Part shown: piece after piece, positions 33,399 through 44,599 of the stretch
Numbering within the stretch: the first letter of the stretch is position 1
Layout of the letters: each line of letters starts with the position of its first letter
Source of the DNA: Macrocybe gigantea
Taxonomy: Eukaryota; Basidiomycota; Agaricomycetes; Agaricales; Callistosporiaceae
Length of the DNA: 64,000 nucleotides
Direction of reading: 5' to 3'
NCBI GenBank assembly: GCA_011319805.1
Contig: SJRY01000048.1
Coordinates: 116,341-180,340, forward strand
The notes under the pieces: generated by a model
The model's input: the letters and a program-made list of their open reading frames with translations, nothing else
What the model was told of the DNA's origin: nothing
Database searches by the model: none
Position numbers and translations under genes: made by a program

Positions 33399-36300
33399 GA
33401 TGTGCGATTTTTGGTCTTCTTTCCTCTTGTCATGGTCCTTTTATCCTGGTTCGTAGTCTTTTTTAGGAAACGGTCCAGAGCTTGCTGCGCATTCCCCAGT
33501 TCCTTCTCTTTGATCCATGTGTTTTCCTCGTGCCTGTACCCTTTCCATTTGACCAGGAATAGAGTTCCTCTTCCTTGTTTCTTTCTTTTTAGAATTTCTT
33601 CTACCTCGTACTCTTCTTCATCATTTATGATTTCAGGCGGTGGCGGCGATGGTCGCTCTTGGATCTTGAAACGGGGTCCTTTGTAGGGTGTGAGTAGTGT
33701 TTCATTGAACACGGGGTGTATCAGCTGCCATGATGCTGGGAGTTCTAGGTGATATGCTAAGGCGCCTTTCTTTTCGATCACCTTGAACGGTCCGTATCGG
33801 AGTGCCGATAACTTCTTTGATGGTCGATTGACTGTGATATTGGTGGCTTCGAGCCATACTCCATCTCCTTTCTTGTATTCACAGGCCGGTTTTTGTCTCG
33901 CATCGTAATTGTCTTTGGCCCGTGTTTGCGCATACTGCAGCGCAGCATTTGCTTCTTTCCGCATTTGGTTCATTTTTTCGACGAAGTTCTTTGCTGCGGA
34001 ATTGTTCCCTTCTGCTGTCTGTGGTTCTCCCTTCCAGGGGTGCATTCCGTAGTTGAGGTAGAATGGCATTTCCTTTGTTCCCTGGTGTGTTTTATCGTTG
34101 TATTGATACTCTGCGATTGCTATCCATTCCGCCCAATCGTCCTGTAGGTTGTTCGTGAAGCTTCTGAGGAAAGCTTCCGTCTCTTGATGGGATCGTTCCA
34201 CCTGTCCATCTGTCTGTGGATGATAGGCCGTTGATAGGTTTTGCTTTGTTCCAAGCAGTTTTAGAAGCGCTGTCATGAATCATGCTGCAAATTGGGGTCC
34301 TCGGTCACTGATGATCTTTCGTGGAATTCCATGAAGTCGCCACACATTGTCTCGGTATAGCTGTGCGAGGCCTTCTGCTGTGAGTTCAGTGTTTGTGGGA
34401 ATCAGGTGGATCATCTTGGTCAGGCGGTCTGTAACTGCGGCGATGGCATTAAAGCCGTTCGAGTTGGGTAGCGGTCCTATGAGATCTACTCCAATATCTT
34501 CCCATGGCTGTTGCAGAATCTCATGCGGGTGTAGTGGCGCATGTTTCTTTTGTCGAATGATTTTGTTTCTTTGACATGTTTTGCATCCATTAACATATTT
34601 TTTGATGTCTGTTAGCATTGATGGCCACCAGTAGGTGCAGTTTATGAGTTCATGCATACGATATTGTCCTGGGTGCCCTCCAATGGGAGTGTCGTGGTGT
34701 TCAAACATGATGTCTTCCTTTAGTTTGTTGTCTGGAGGGATGTAGATTTTCCCTCCTGCATATACGATGTGGTCTTCCTCTGTGAACCAGTGTGGTTTTT
34801 CCTTCAGTCCTATTGTTACGATCGTTTCTCTTCGTGTGCATTGTCGAATTTGTTCTATTCTTGAGGATTCGATCATTGTGATCCCCCTTGTCCGTATTGT
34901 TTCATTATTTTCTGCTCCCCCTTTTTGCAGGTGTTCATCCTCAAACATCATAAATTCGAAGTCTCGTTCATTATTCTCTTCCAGATGTCGGATGAATGTG
35001 GCTTCTTTGATCATTTGTATGTCATCCTTTTCTGCGAGGTTTTCTTTGTATCCTGCCATTCGTGATAAGATGTCTGCTTTTCCGTTCGCTTTTCCTGGTA
35101 CGTGTCGTAGTTCATAGTCGTATTCTTGTAATTTCAGGTACCAGCCAATCTGTCTCGAATTGAGTCGCTGCGGCTTCCGGAAGTATGATAGGTTCTTGTG
35201 ATCCGTCAATATTTCAAACTTCTCTCGAGCTTCTAGGAGGTATTGTCTCCATGTCTTCAGTGCCACCATTATTGCGAGCAGTTCTTTGTCGTAGATTTCG
35301 TAGTTCTGCTCTGCTGGAGTCATGCATCTAGAAATGAATGCGATTGGGTGCCACAGTCCTTTCTGCTGTTGTGATAGTACCGCTCCGATGGCATATCCTG
35401 AGGCGTCCGTTTCAACTCGGAATTTTCCTTCTGTTTGTGGTAGTGCTAGGATGGGTGCCAAGGTTATATGTCGAATTAATTCCCTGAAAGCGTCTTGCTG
35501 CTTGTCTGTCCACTGGAATGTCTTGTTTCCAGTCAGCTCCGTTAAAGGTTTAGCAACCTTTGCGTATCCTTTGATGAATCGTCGGTAAAAGTTTGTGAAT
35601 TCCAAGAACTTCTGTAGTTCTTTCTTCGTTTTTGGGGTTGGCCAGGATTGTACGGCCGTGATTTTCTCCGGTTCCATTTCTACCTTCCCTTCTCCTATGA
35701 TATATCCTAGTACTGGGACTTTTGACGATTCCCAGACACATTTTGGTCCTTTGATGAATAGGTCGTTCTTGTTCAGTATCTCCATGACTTCTATCGTGTT
35801 CTTTTGGAGTTCCTCTCGTGTTTGTCCGATGATTATGATGTCGTCCATATAGATTATGCACACTCTTCTTCGTATTTGGTCTTGGAAGAGGTTTGCCATC
35901 ATCCGGCTAAAGGTGCCTGGTGCATTGCATTGCCCAAAGTACATGACTGTCGGTTCGAAGAGTCCTCTTGCTGTTAGGAAGGCCGCTTTCCATTCGTCTC
36001 CTTTTCAGATGCATACATTGTTGTATCCCCAGATAATGTCGATCTTGTTGAAGTATTTTGCTCCTTGTAACACATCGAGGAGCTCGCTGATACGTGGTAA
36101 TGGGAACTTGTCCTTGACTGTGTATTTGTTTATTTCTCGATAGTCTTGGATGAGTCGCTTGCTGCCATCCTTCTTATTTCGAAAGAAGCAGGGTGCTGCG
36201 TAGGGTGATTTTGAGGGACGTATCTTCCCTGTTCTTAATCCTTCTTCGACAAAGGTATCTAGCTCCTCTAGTTCCTTTTGTGTCATCGGGTAGATCTTGC

Positions 36301-36950
36301 TCGGTATCGTTTTTGGTGCGTCCTTTGTCAAGTTTATTTCGTGGTCCCACTCCTTGTGGTCTGGTAAACGATCGAAGTTTTTCTCTTTAAAGAGGTGTTT
36401 GAATCTCGTCAAATATGGGGGTATCTGAGTTCCCATACTGTCGCTGGCTGTGGTCTTCGCTTGTTCGGCTACTTTCTGTATTTTGATCGTTTGGTGGTTT
36501 ATCTTGCATGTTTTGGGGCATCTGTTAAAGGCAATCTCTCCCATCCTCCATTTGATTGTTGGGTTGTGATAGACAAGCCAGTCATATCCTAGTAGCATGT
36601 CAGTTTTTCCGATGTCGAGTACGATGGCTTCCATGTGTTCTTTGTGTCCTTTAATGTCGATGTGGACTTCCGCTACCCGATCCGCTGTTTTCTGGCGGTT
36701 GGGTGATCCATCTGCGTTTATGATTTGAATCTTCTTGATTCGTCGTGTCTTCAGTCCTGTTTTTGCTATTATGGCGGTATTGATGCAGGTCCTGTCTGCT
36801 CCGCTATCAATTTCTGGTGTTATCATTGCTATTCCTCTTCGCATTCGTATCTTCGCTGATACTGCGAGTTCTTTTCTTTTAGGTGGTCTATCACCTCGGA
36901 TGGTTCTTCTTGGTGCTTCAGGTCGCTTTGCGGAATGGTGTATTTCGGAG
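33395..36950 (-). pseudogene. pol: Pol of chromovirus copy 2: PR, RT, RNase H, IN, chromodomain
   Basis: Frames 36005-36844 (open further upstream to about 36950), 34280-35944 and 33395-34276 together give one Pol broken by two TGA stops (about 36003 and 34278). Protease: EIDSGADRTC (about 36815) and [54 protein letters not shown] (about 35840). RNase [16 protein letters not shown] (about 35420), [16 protein letters not shown]. Integrase: [57 protein letters not shown]-terminus: YEVEEILKRKKQGRG ... VKWKGY.HEENTW, a clear chromodomain, which in chromoviruses directs integration to modified histones. The first stop replaces an expected Arg (CGA to TGA) after NNVCI. Confidence 0.9.
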
Positions 36951-37019
36951 TATGGGATGATCTACATCCGGTATCAAAGCGAGTCTGTTTCAGCTGTATG
37001 GGTCACGATTTAGCACCTC

Positions 37020-38700
37020 TTAGTCGGACCCTTCGACAAAACCCTCTTTGTCAGAGCTTTCTTCATCCTTGTCTTCTTCGTCTTCTTCCCCTTCTTCTTT
37101 CACTTCTCTGACCCGGGATTTTCCCTTCTTCTTCTTCTTGCAGTTTTGTGCGTAATGTCCTTTTAAGCCGCAATTGAAGCATGTGACGTTTGCTGCTCCT
37201 TTCCGCGGTTCCGGACAGTTTCGTGAAAGATGTCCTGGCTTATTGCAATTGAAGCAATTGTTGCTTCGTACTTTGTCAACTTCCATGGCTTGTCCTGCTC
37301 CTCGGCTCGGGTTCCCAGGTTTGCGCTGGTTGTTTGTGAACTCTCCCCTCATCACATTCCTATGTTCATCGATATTTCGCCCGATCGCTCGAACTGTCTT
37401 GATGTATTCGTCTCCATCTGTTGGAAGTACAGAGATCGAATGTACGGCTTCTGCTGTCCTCCGGTTTAAACTCTTCTCGAGTAGGAAGCGAGGTGCTGTT
37501 CCTGTCATTCCCGCTTTTCCTGCGAGGTCTACGAATTCATCTAGGAATTCGTCAATGGGTCGGTTTCCCTGTCTGATGTTGAATAATTTGCTTCCTGCTT
37601 GCGACGGTGACATGACATTGCTGAATCGTGTTTCTATTTCGGTCATGAAATCGGCCCATGTGCTTTGATTAGTCGTGGTGTCAATTTTCTTTGACGCCCA
37701 GTGGGCTCCTGGTCCGTCGGTCATCCTGGATAGTACTGCTCCAATTCTCTGTACATCGGTGAGGTCTCCGTGTGCGGTTATGTAGAGTTTCATCTTCCTC
37801 CACCAGATGTCGAAAGCTGTTCGATCTCCTGTGAAGGATTTCGGATCGGCGATAATTCCCTTGTATTCTGTCGTCATTGTCTGCGGAGTCTCTTCGTCAT
37901 TGTCTTGGTCTTGGTCTTCCTGTATTTGGGTCTGTTGTGCTTGGGTCTGCTGTTCTTGAATCTGCTTTTGTCTTCATTCTTCTCTCTGTTCTTTCCAGTA
38001 GTCTAAGTCGATTCCTGCGATTCTACAGGCCTGTTCAAAATCGGCCCACTCTGCGGCGGTTGGTCCGTCTGTCTTTGGTAGTCTCTTTTGCTCCCTCCAC
38101 CGATAGTATTTGTTCCAGTCGCTGTCGCTTACTTTCGCCACGGTGGTGCGATTTCCTTCTTATGCTGTACTTCGGCGAGTCGGTCTTCTGAAGGGGTTTG
38201 GTAGCTTCGTTCCTATGTGCCCCTGACTTTGGTGTCGCTCTCGTTGATTCTGTCGTACGCTCTGTGCGTCGTGTCCTCTCTGTATTAGTATATCCTCTTC
38301 TTGTACCCGGCGATTGTAGTTTTCAATCTGCTGTTGTCTGAAGTTTCGGGCTTGTGTTCATTCCTCTCTTGTCTTCTTGCAGATCAGTTCGTCCTCTTCT
38401 TCGGCAGGAAGATTCTGGTCTGACCACAGCTCTTCTAGGCTTATCCCGTATTCTCCTTCTAGTAAGAGTTCTGTAATGAGCTGTGCTGCTCCATCACTGA
38501 AGATTTCAGTGGGTTCGTCTATGGTGGTGAAGGCAAACTCTTTCAGGAATGCCTGTTCTTCTTCGTCGCTACTTGGTGTAGGCGTACGTTCCCTCTTTCG
38601 TTTGTTTGAATTGCTAGTGTCTCTGCGGTTGGCGTGGACTGTCTCTGCGAATGGCGTGGACTGCAATGTGTGATCTACTTCTCTGAGCCAGGTGCTCTCG
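37020..38700 (-). pseudogene. gag: Gag of chromovirus copy 2
   Basis: The core is intact: 285 codons at 37020-37877 beginning MTTEYKGIIADPKSF, with the capsid-like region (FDIWWRKMKLYI, WASKKIDT, PIDEFLDEFVDLAGKAG), two CCHC knuckles (CFNCNKPGHLSRNC, CFNCGLKGHYAQNC) and an acidic Lys/Glu tail. Upstream is a long Gln-rich and Ser-rich extension (AAEWADFEQACRIAGIDLDYW near 38000-38060; KRKRERTPTPSSDEEEQAF near 38580) that is interrupted by stops. The place matching the ATG of copy 1 (18477) is ACG here. Confidence 0.8.
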
Positions 38701-38820
38701 TCGCTCGTGCTAGTGTTCGCTGGGTCGGCGACCGCTTGTCATCGAATGTTGATCAGGTCTTTGATAAAGCGTGATGTGGTGTGTATGAGTCTGAGCGAGT
38801 CTCGACGAGGCTTAATATCT

Positions 38821-39140
38821 TGTTAGGCTAGACGAATCTTAAAGGACTTGGGCAGACTAAGTGCGAGAGTGGTTTAAGACGATGGCAAATGGAATATTAA
38901 GCCTAGCACTACTGGTACATCTGGGAGTCCTTATATACGTTACAGTACTCGAGCATGGACCACGGACTGCACAAATGCTGTGGACTGCGGATGAGTAAGA
39001 CTAAGGAAGAGATGACTCGGAGTGACTAGGGAAGTGGAATGACTCGATGGCTGTGTGCTGCGCAGTGTGATGGGGAGGATAAGGGATGAGGGAAAGATAA
39101 GATAAGAAATTGAATAGTCCTTTGGGCGGCGTCTGTAACA
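38821..39140 (-). repeat. 5' LTR of chromovirus copy 2
   Basis: Partner of 32643-32962. Differences between the two (CTCGG/CTTGG, GCG/GCA, CACGG/CATGG and similar) are mostly CpG transitions. Confidence 0.95.
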
Positions 39141-40020
39141 AGATTGAGCCCATGTGGTCCGTCGATGTTGCCATGCTAAACGAACCCATGTGTCCTGTCT
39201 GACGTGTGTTTTTTTCCTCCTCACATACATCCAACATTGACTGGGATTCTCAGCATCATATCTTACTTCCCCATTGCACAGGTACAGGTTTCACTAAATG
39301 TCTGATGTATTCACCATGCAAATGAACAACAATGACTGGCTCCAGCTCTAGATCCACACCAGGGGCATCAAAGTTGATACCAGGTGGTGCGATGTATCGA
39401 TCCAAAGGACAGCCTGGCATGCGAATGGCTCGCAGTGAGAACAATTGAGCAAAGACTCAGAAGACTCTGAGGTACTAGGACTCGACAAGATGAGCTCTCT
39501 AAGATTGTATTCTCCTTGCAGGACAGGCCAGCAGTCTATGCGACAAGCCAGCAAGGTAACGTCCATCCACTCTCTCATTTCTCCCTACTCACATGCTACA
39601 TCCAGAGCTGCAGACACGTATCGCACCACACACGGCCTTGCCAAGCATATATTCTGCAATGCGCTCTGCTGGTCCAAGTGAGCATGCTTTGCCATCATTG
39701 TCGGTAGAGGGGACAACCATAGTGTGAGTCCTTTTTCTTCTCGCTAATCGTAGTTTGGTGACTGACTGTACAATGTGGAATGCAACGCATTTTTCTATGC
39801 TTACAGATGGTCAACTTAGCTTTTTTTTTTTTATGGTTTCAGTCATCTCATACTCTCACATTTTTCATTTGATATGATAAATGTTGAAAATCTTGTTGAA
39901 TAAAATTAGACAGTTATTTCCACAGCACATGAGCATGTGATCATAAATGATAACATAACCCTGTTGACCGTGGCGTGATTGTGCTATCATTCTAGCACCT
40001 ATCAATTCAGCTCAATGCCA
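39141..40020. other. No gene recognised
   Basis: Open frames of 60-80 codons on both strands show no recognisable domain. An AT-rich stretch with a T run lies near 39820. Possibly the upstream region of the kinase-like relic. Confidence 0.45.
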
Positions 40021-42194
40021 CCATGCCTTGGTCTAATAGATCAACTCAGGCCACGGGTTCAGCTTCTCAAATGATGTGCATTATCCACTCACAAACTGCC
40101 TGCCTCTAGCCTGCACAGGCTACAGCACCACAACAGCCACAGGATCCAGCACCGATTGATATCAACTGGCTATTCTTCGACAAGTCATGCTGGCCAAAGT
40201 GTCTCCAAGTACAGATACCTCAAAACCTTTTTAATCAGCCTGTGCAATATTCTTGGGCTCTATTTGTGGAAGGGCTTTCCAACGAGCATGGCTTTCAAGC
40301 TGCCTTCCACTCAATAAGGTTCTGGAAAGTAAGTCACCACTTCACATTCTTCATGCTATATTTCTTAAAGCGTATAGCCAAATGAACAGATTCCTATTGA
40401 CATATTTGACAAAGATGAATGGCCAGAGACTTTTACCGATGTAAAAGCCATTGCCAAGAGAATCCAGGGAGCAAAGTACCTCTGCAATATGTTCCAAGGA
40501 GAACTGGATCATCAGCTGGTTCATTTAATTGTCACCGCAGAAAGAGCAGTCAAAACACATGAGAAAGCCCAGGATGAGATTACTGGCCTTCCAGAGATCA
40601 TCTGTGCATATGTATTTTTTAGTCTTCCTTTCACTTTACTCAATCAAAAACAGATTTCCATAAGAATATCGACTACAAGGGACCCTCACCTTCAAAGGGT
40701 GCAAAATCACAAAACTATGTCGAGATCTAGTGAAAATCTGTCAGTGCCATCTATAATAGTCAGCACCCACATGACGGCAATCCCACCACCGCTGTGCCCA
40801 TCAACATCTTCCATCCTGTTTTCGAGGCATTCGTCTGCTGTCTCCAGCATCCCAAACAGCTGACGCATAAATACCTAAAGTCAGTGAGGAAGCTCATGGA
40901 TGTGCTGACACAAATTCACTGCCCAGAGTTGAGATGAAGTAGCAAAATTTGCAAGGCACTGCAGGAGCTCCTTCACTGGACATTCTTCTTGGATGCAAAT
41001 GATGATAACACTCAAATGGATGGCAACATTGTCATCATCATCAATAGAATTCACATCCGTTTGTGCTTCATAGAGCTAAAGGTCGAGGTTAGTGAAGGGG
41101 GCTGTGATGCTTTGACCCAAGTGGGCTTGAGTGTCAGAGCTTTCTGGGTCAACCAAGAGAATATGAGCTGAGCTCTTCGTATCTTTTGCAACACTCTGAC
41201 TGATTGCCCATTTAACAGTTTTTCCCAATTCGTGACAAAACATGCTGCCCAACACTAGTCCTTGCAGGTGGTGGTGCATGGCTAGCCATCCTCGGTGCCA
41301 TCTTTATGGATAGGCCCATCGTTCAGTGACTTACGGACATGTTGTGGATGGAAAATTCGATGACTCACAGGGAGGACCAGCTGTTGCATCTTGCACATGT
41401 CTTTCTCACTCTCTGCACTGGCATTAATGACCTGAATACCTATTACACAGATGTTGGCAATAACACAGCATTGCAACCAGTTGACATGAAGTCGAACGAC
41501 CCTCATCCCTGTTTCTTTCCCCTACATCACCTCTGTCAATGCACCAATGGGCCGTATCGAATTCAAATACCTTGGCAGGCTCCAAGATGATGCCTCCTGT
41601 GTCACGTTTCACATGAAGCAAACAGATAATTCCAAAGGTATCATTGTCAAGTTTGTTACGACCTATAATGTTCAAGTGCATGAGCTGCTCCATCAGAACA
41701 GATATGCACCCACTCTTCTTTATCATGGCCCCATTCCGACTGCTGGCACCATCCTTGAAAAGATACCCCTTCCAGATGACACGGGCACCTGATTCCAGCA
41801 ATTACTTCCATTGATGAACATGGTCATCATGGATTATATTGAACTAGTTGCATGGCCAGCTAGTCGGGAAGATGCTCACGAACAATTGATGGCTGTGTTG
41901 AAGTTGTTGCATGATGAAGGATATGTCTTTGGTGACCTCCAACAACCCAACATGCTGTTTACAAAAGAAGGCCATTTGAACCTGATTGATTTTGATTGGG
42001 CAGGACTGTTCAAGCAAGGTTCACCAGATGGAAATGAAAATAGTCCTGTGGATGACAAATACGCACATTATCCGGCTGGCTTATCGAAGAATATCAATTG
42101 GGCCAAGGGGGTTGATGACTTCATGCCAATATGTCCTGAGTACGATCAACAGATGATGAATCAACTTTTGGATGCAGTTTATCCAGTGCATTGA
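40021..42194 (+). pseudogene. Fungal kinase-like protein (FunK1-type), decayed
   Basis: Plus-strand exons of a large Agaricomycete kinase-like family. The N-terminal part (about 40140-40610, with an intron at 40330-40390) carries YSWALFVEGLSNEHGFQAAF and WPETFTDVKAIAKRIQGAKY. Further on come LVLAGGGAWLAILGAIF (about 41260-41310) and MLWMENSMT..EDQLLHLAHVFLTL (about 41340), then the kinase lobe: MGRIEFKYLGRLQDD, VTFHMKQTDN, LHDEGYVFGDLQQPNMLFTKEGHLNLIDFDWAG (catalytic-loop-like GDLxxPN and metal-binding-like DFDWAG, about 41900-42005) and the C-terminal NINWAKGVDDF. In-frame stops and shifts occur (for example at 41331 and 41790). The canonical HRD is replaced by FGD, as usual in this family. 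I infer a relic of a recently duplicated member. Confidence 0.7.
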
Positions 42195-43276
42195 CTCATT
42201 GTATTCGAAGGTTCCAGTCTATGCTACAACATGTATAAGACTTTAGCTTAAATGGATAATACCAACTCCACGTATCAGCAAGAGTGATATGACACATTTC
42301 CGATTGGGACTAGGTAGCGTGTTTTGCCCACACTTCAAGTCCGAAATCGAGTTAGCATCGGACCATTGGTATGTTGTTTATTATACCGTGTATCACTCCT
42401 GATTCCCATACAATGTGAATGTGATGATGTGGAACTGAGAGTTGGGTTTGATACCTTTTTCACCTTTTCGAGGTCCTAGTCATCAAGAATTCCAATCGTT
42501 GAACAGTCATGTCATCTTTTCGTGGAATTGATCATTCCTGCAGCACAATATTCATTCGACGAGACTCCATTTCCTCAATGAGATGCCATGAATTATCTGT
42601 ATTCAAGGGGTTTATGGTCTCGAGGAGAGTCCTACTAAAAGGAAGCTCATTTCAAAAAAAGACAACAAGAATGAGGATGAAGCACCTTCACTGTCATCCT
42701 TGACATGTGACGTCTTGAGTCACCCTGCCTTCCTCGCCTTGTGTGTACTCCACCACATGACTTCACATCCGCACTGCACCAATGCATTAATCGTCTACCA
42801 GCACATCACAGTATTGTGCACTCACTGGTCCTGCATCGAATGGCAAGATGCAAAGCCACCATTGCCCATGTCTGAGTCATCCTCCACTGAACTCCGTCTG
42901 TCCTAAGTGTACTGCACTGTGCCCTTGAGCCCAGTCCAGCCAACTTGAACAGTTCCATCAAAATTTCACTTAAAGCATTTAGTATCAGAGCCTCCACCTT
43001 CTCGATTTTCTTTATGTCTACAAGGCAGATCCAAACTACTTGGACCATGTCATCGACAAATGGGTCAAGCATGCCTGCTAGAATTGCATTTTCAAATTAA
43101 CCTTTCCTAATCTCTACCGACATACGTCCCATATGGATACCATAATAATTATAAGAAAGCATACGATACATCATTCTGAAAGTCCAGATTATCGAGAAGA
43201 AGTGACTGCAGTCAAAACTTTGAAAACGTCATCCTGCCTCTCCTTGAATGCACTCAGCTTGGTCATGCCAAGGCTC
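42195..43276. other. No gene recognised
   Basis: An 88-codon minus-strand frame (42806-43072: DDMVQVVWICLVDIKKIEK, ALHLAIRCRTSECTIL) is the only notable one. It has a protein-like texture but I cannot name it. The rest shows nothing. Confidence 0.4.
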
Positions 43277-43596
43277 TGTTACAGACGTCGCCCAAAGGAC
43301 CATTCATTTTCTTATCTTATCTTTCCCACATTCCTTATCTCCCCTGTCATGCTGTGCAGCACGCAGCCATCGAGTCATCCCACTTCTCTAGTCATCCTGA
43401 GTCATCTCCTTCCAGTCTTACTCATCCACAGTCCACAGCATTGCGCAGCCCATGGTCCGTGCTCAAGTACTGTAATGTATATAAGGACTCCCAGATGTAC
43501 CAGTAGTGCTAGGCTTAATATTCCTTTTGCCATCATCTCAAGACCACTCTCGCACTTAGTCTGCCCGAGTCCTTCTGAGATTCGTCTAGCCTAACA
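43277..43596 (+). repeat. Solo LTR of the chromovirus family
   Basis: 320 bp, TGTTACAGACGTC to GCCTAACA, with exact 5-bp duplication GGCTC (43272-43276 and 43597-43601). Variant as in LTR 12392. It lies three bases past the stop codon of the gene at 43600-44458, so it probably supplies its 3' untranslated region. Confidence 0.95.
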
Positions 43597-43599
43597 GGC

Positions 43600-44458
43600 T
43601 CAGAGCATTGATCCAATTGACAAACGTGACTGTGCATCCTTCGAGACTCCTTCGAGACTGCCCGAGTCCTCCTCATCAGCAGAAGATGCAGAGGAAGATG
43701 TGCTGGAGCGTGGGCGATACACATAACTGACACTGCCTTTGAGCATCTTGTCAACCTTCTCCATGTGCGATGTGCCAGAGGGGATGTGCTTGCTGCGCTG
43801 GAGGTACTTGATGGTGATGGACGAATCTTCCTCCTCTATCTGGTGAGCCTCCCTGCCGATGAGTGTGAGCTCACACATGAAAGGCTGAAGCTCGACCGGG
43901 CAGCAGGCAAGGGTGAGTTGCTGGCCGAGAACACCAGTGATAAATACAGCAGCATTGAAATCATGGTCATTGACATTGTCTGTGGGTAGAGAGAGGGACG
44001 TCATGGAAACATAGAGAATGGCACATGCGACAGCAGCAAAATAGGTGCGAGGACGGTCGGATTTGAGGATGTGGGCTAGCAACTTGTGTGATTCGAGAAC
44101 AGTGGCTAGGGCAGCATAAAGGGTTTCACAGATGAGGTCGATGGTGAGGGTGTTGGGATCGCAGAGGGAGGAGGGGCTCGGTGGTGTCTTGGGCCGGGAG
44201 GAGCTTGAGAGAGGTGATGGAGCGAGTTGATTGTAGTTCTGCGGCTTTGGCGGCAGCGGTGGAGGTATATCTGAAGCTGACACCGACTCTTCGAACGATG
44301 TTCTGGGGGACAACTAAGGAGAAGGGTCATACATGGGTTATTGGAGACTTTGTAGGGAGGAGTAGGGAGCAAAATTTACCTGGATGAGCTAGGGAGGGCT
44401 TACGTGGTACGGCTGGTTGGCTAGGGTTTTTGCTACTTGCACTGTAGAACCTGGACAT
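43600..44458 (-). CDS. Uncharacterised fungal protein, 5' structure uncertain
   Basis: The main exon (43600-44313) is open for over 230 codons: LSPRTSFEESVSASDIPPPLPPKP, then a folded-looking part with LICETLYAALATVLESHKLLAHIL, RTYFAAVACAILYVSM, VLGQQLTLACCPVELQPFM and LTLIGREAHQIEEEDSSI, and a Ser-rich tail. I recall this as a conserved but uncharacterised basidiomycete protein and give no function. An upstream exon starting MSRFYSASSKNPS (ATG at 44458) with a GTAAAT donor at 44379 is plausible, but joining it to the CTTAG acceptor at 44314 is one base out of frame, so either another donor is used or the gene is broken. The promoter and first exon are duplicated at 55829-56046. Confidence 0.6.
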
Positions 44459-44592
44459 GAAAATTTTTGGAAACATCTTTTGCATTTCACAATATTTTGT
44501 ACAACATAAAATTTGTTCCCCTCTCATATGGGGAATGAACAATGATAATATCAAAAAAGCACAGTTGTGAGTAACTTTTAATGTAAATAAAA
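44334..44592 (-). repeat. Promoter plus first exon segment, copy 1
   Basis: Matches 55829-56046 in direct orientation: part of intron 1, the exon coding MSRFYSASSKNPSQ, and AT-rich upstream sequence (AAAATTTTTGGAAACATCTT). Copy 1 carries about 38 extra bases near 44527-44565. Its far edge abuts the truncated end of the USP relic. Confidence 0.85.
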
Positions 44593-44599
44593 GTTTGCA

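Larger units (their letters stand above)
32643..39140 (-). mobile_element. Chromovirus (Ty3/Gypsy) copy 2, nearly intact
   Basis: LTRs 32643-32962 and 38821-39140, both 320 bp and differing at about seven sites, nearly all C/T or G/A and mostly at CpG. Polypurine tract (aaagagagggtga on the minus strand) lies directly inside the 3' LTR at 32963-32975. Gag, pol and a third ORF are on the minus strand. Flanking 5-mers are aaaat (left) and agatt (right), which do not match exactly, so either a mutation or recombination has altered one end. Only a few lesions interrupt the coding sequence, so this is a much younger copy than 12392-18913. Confidence 0.9.
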
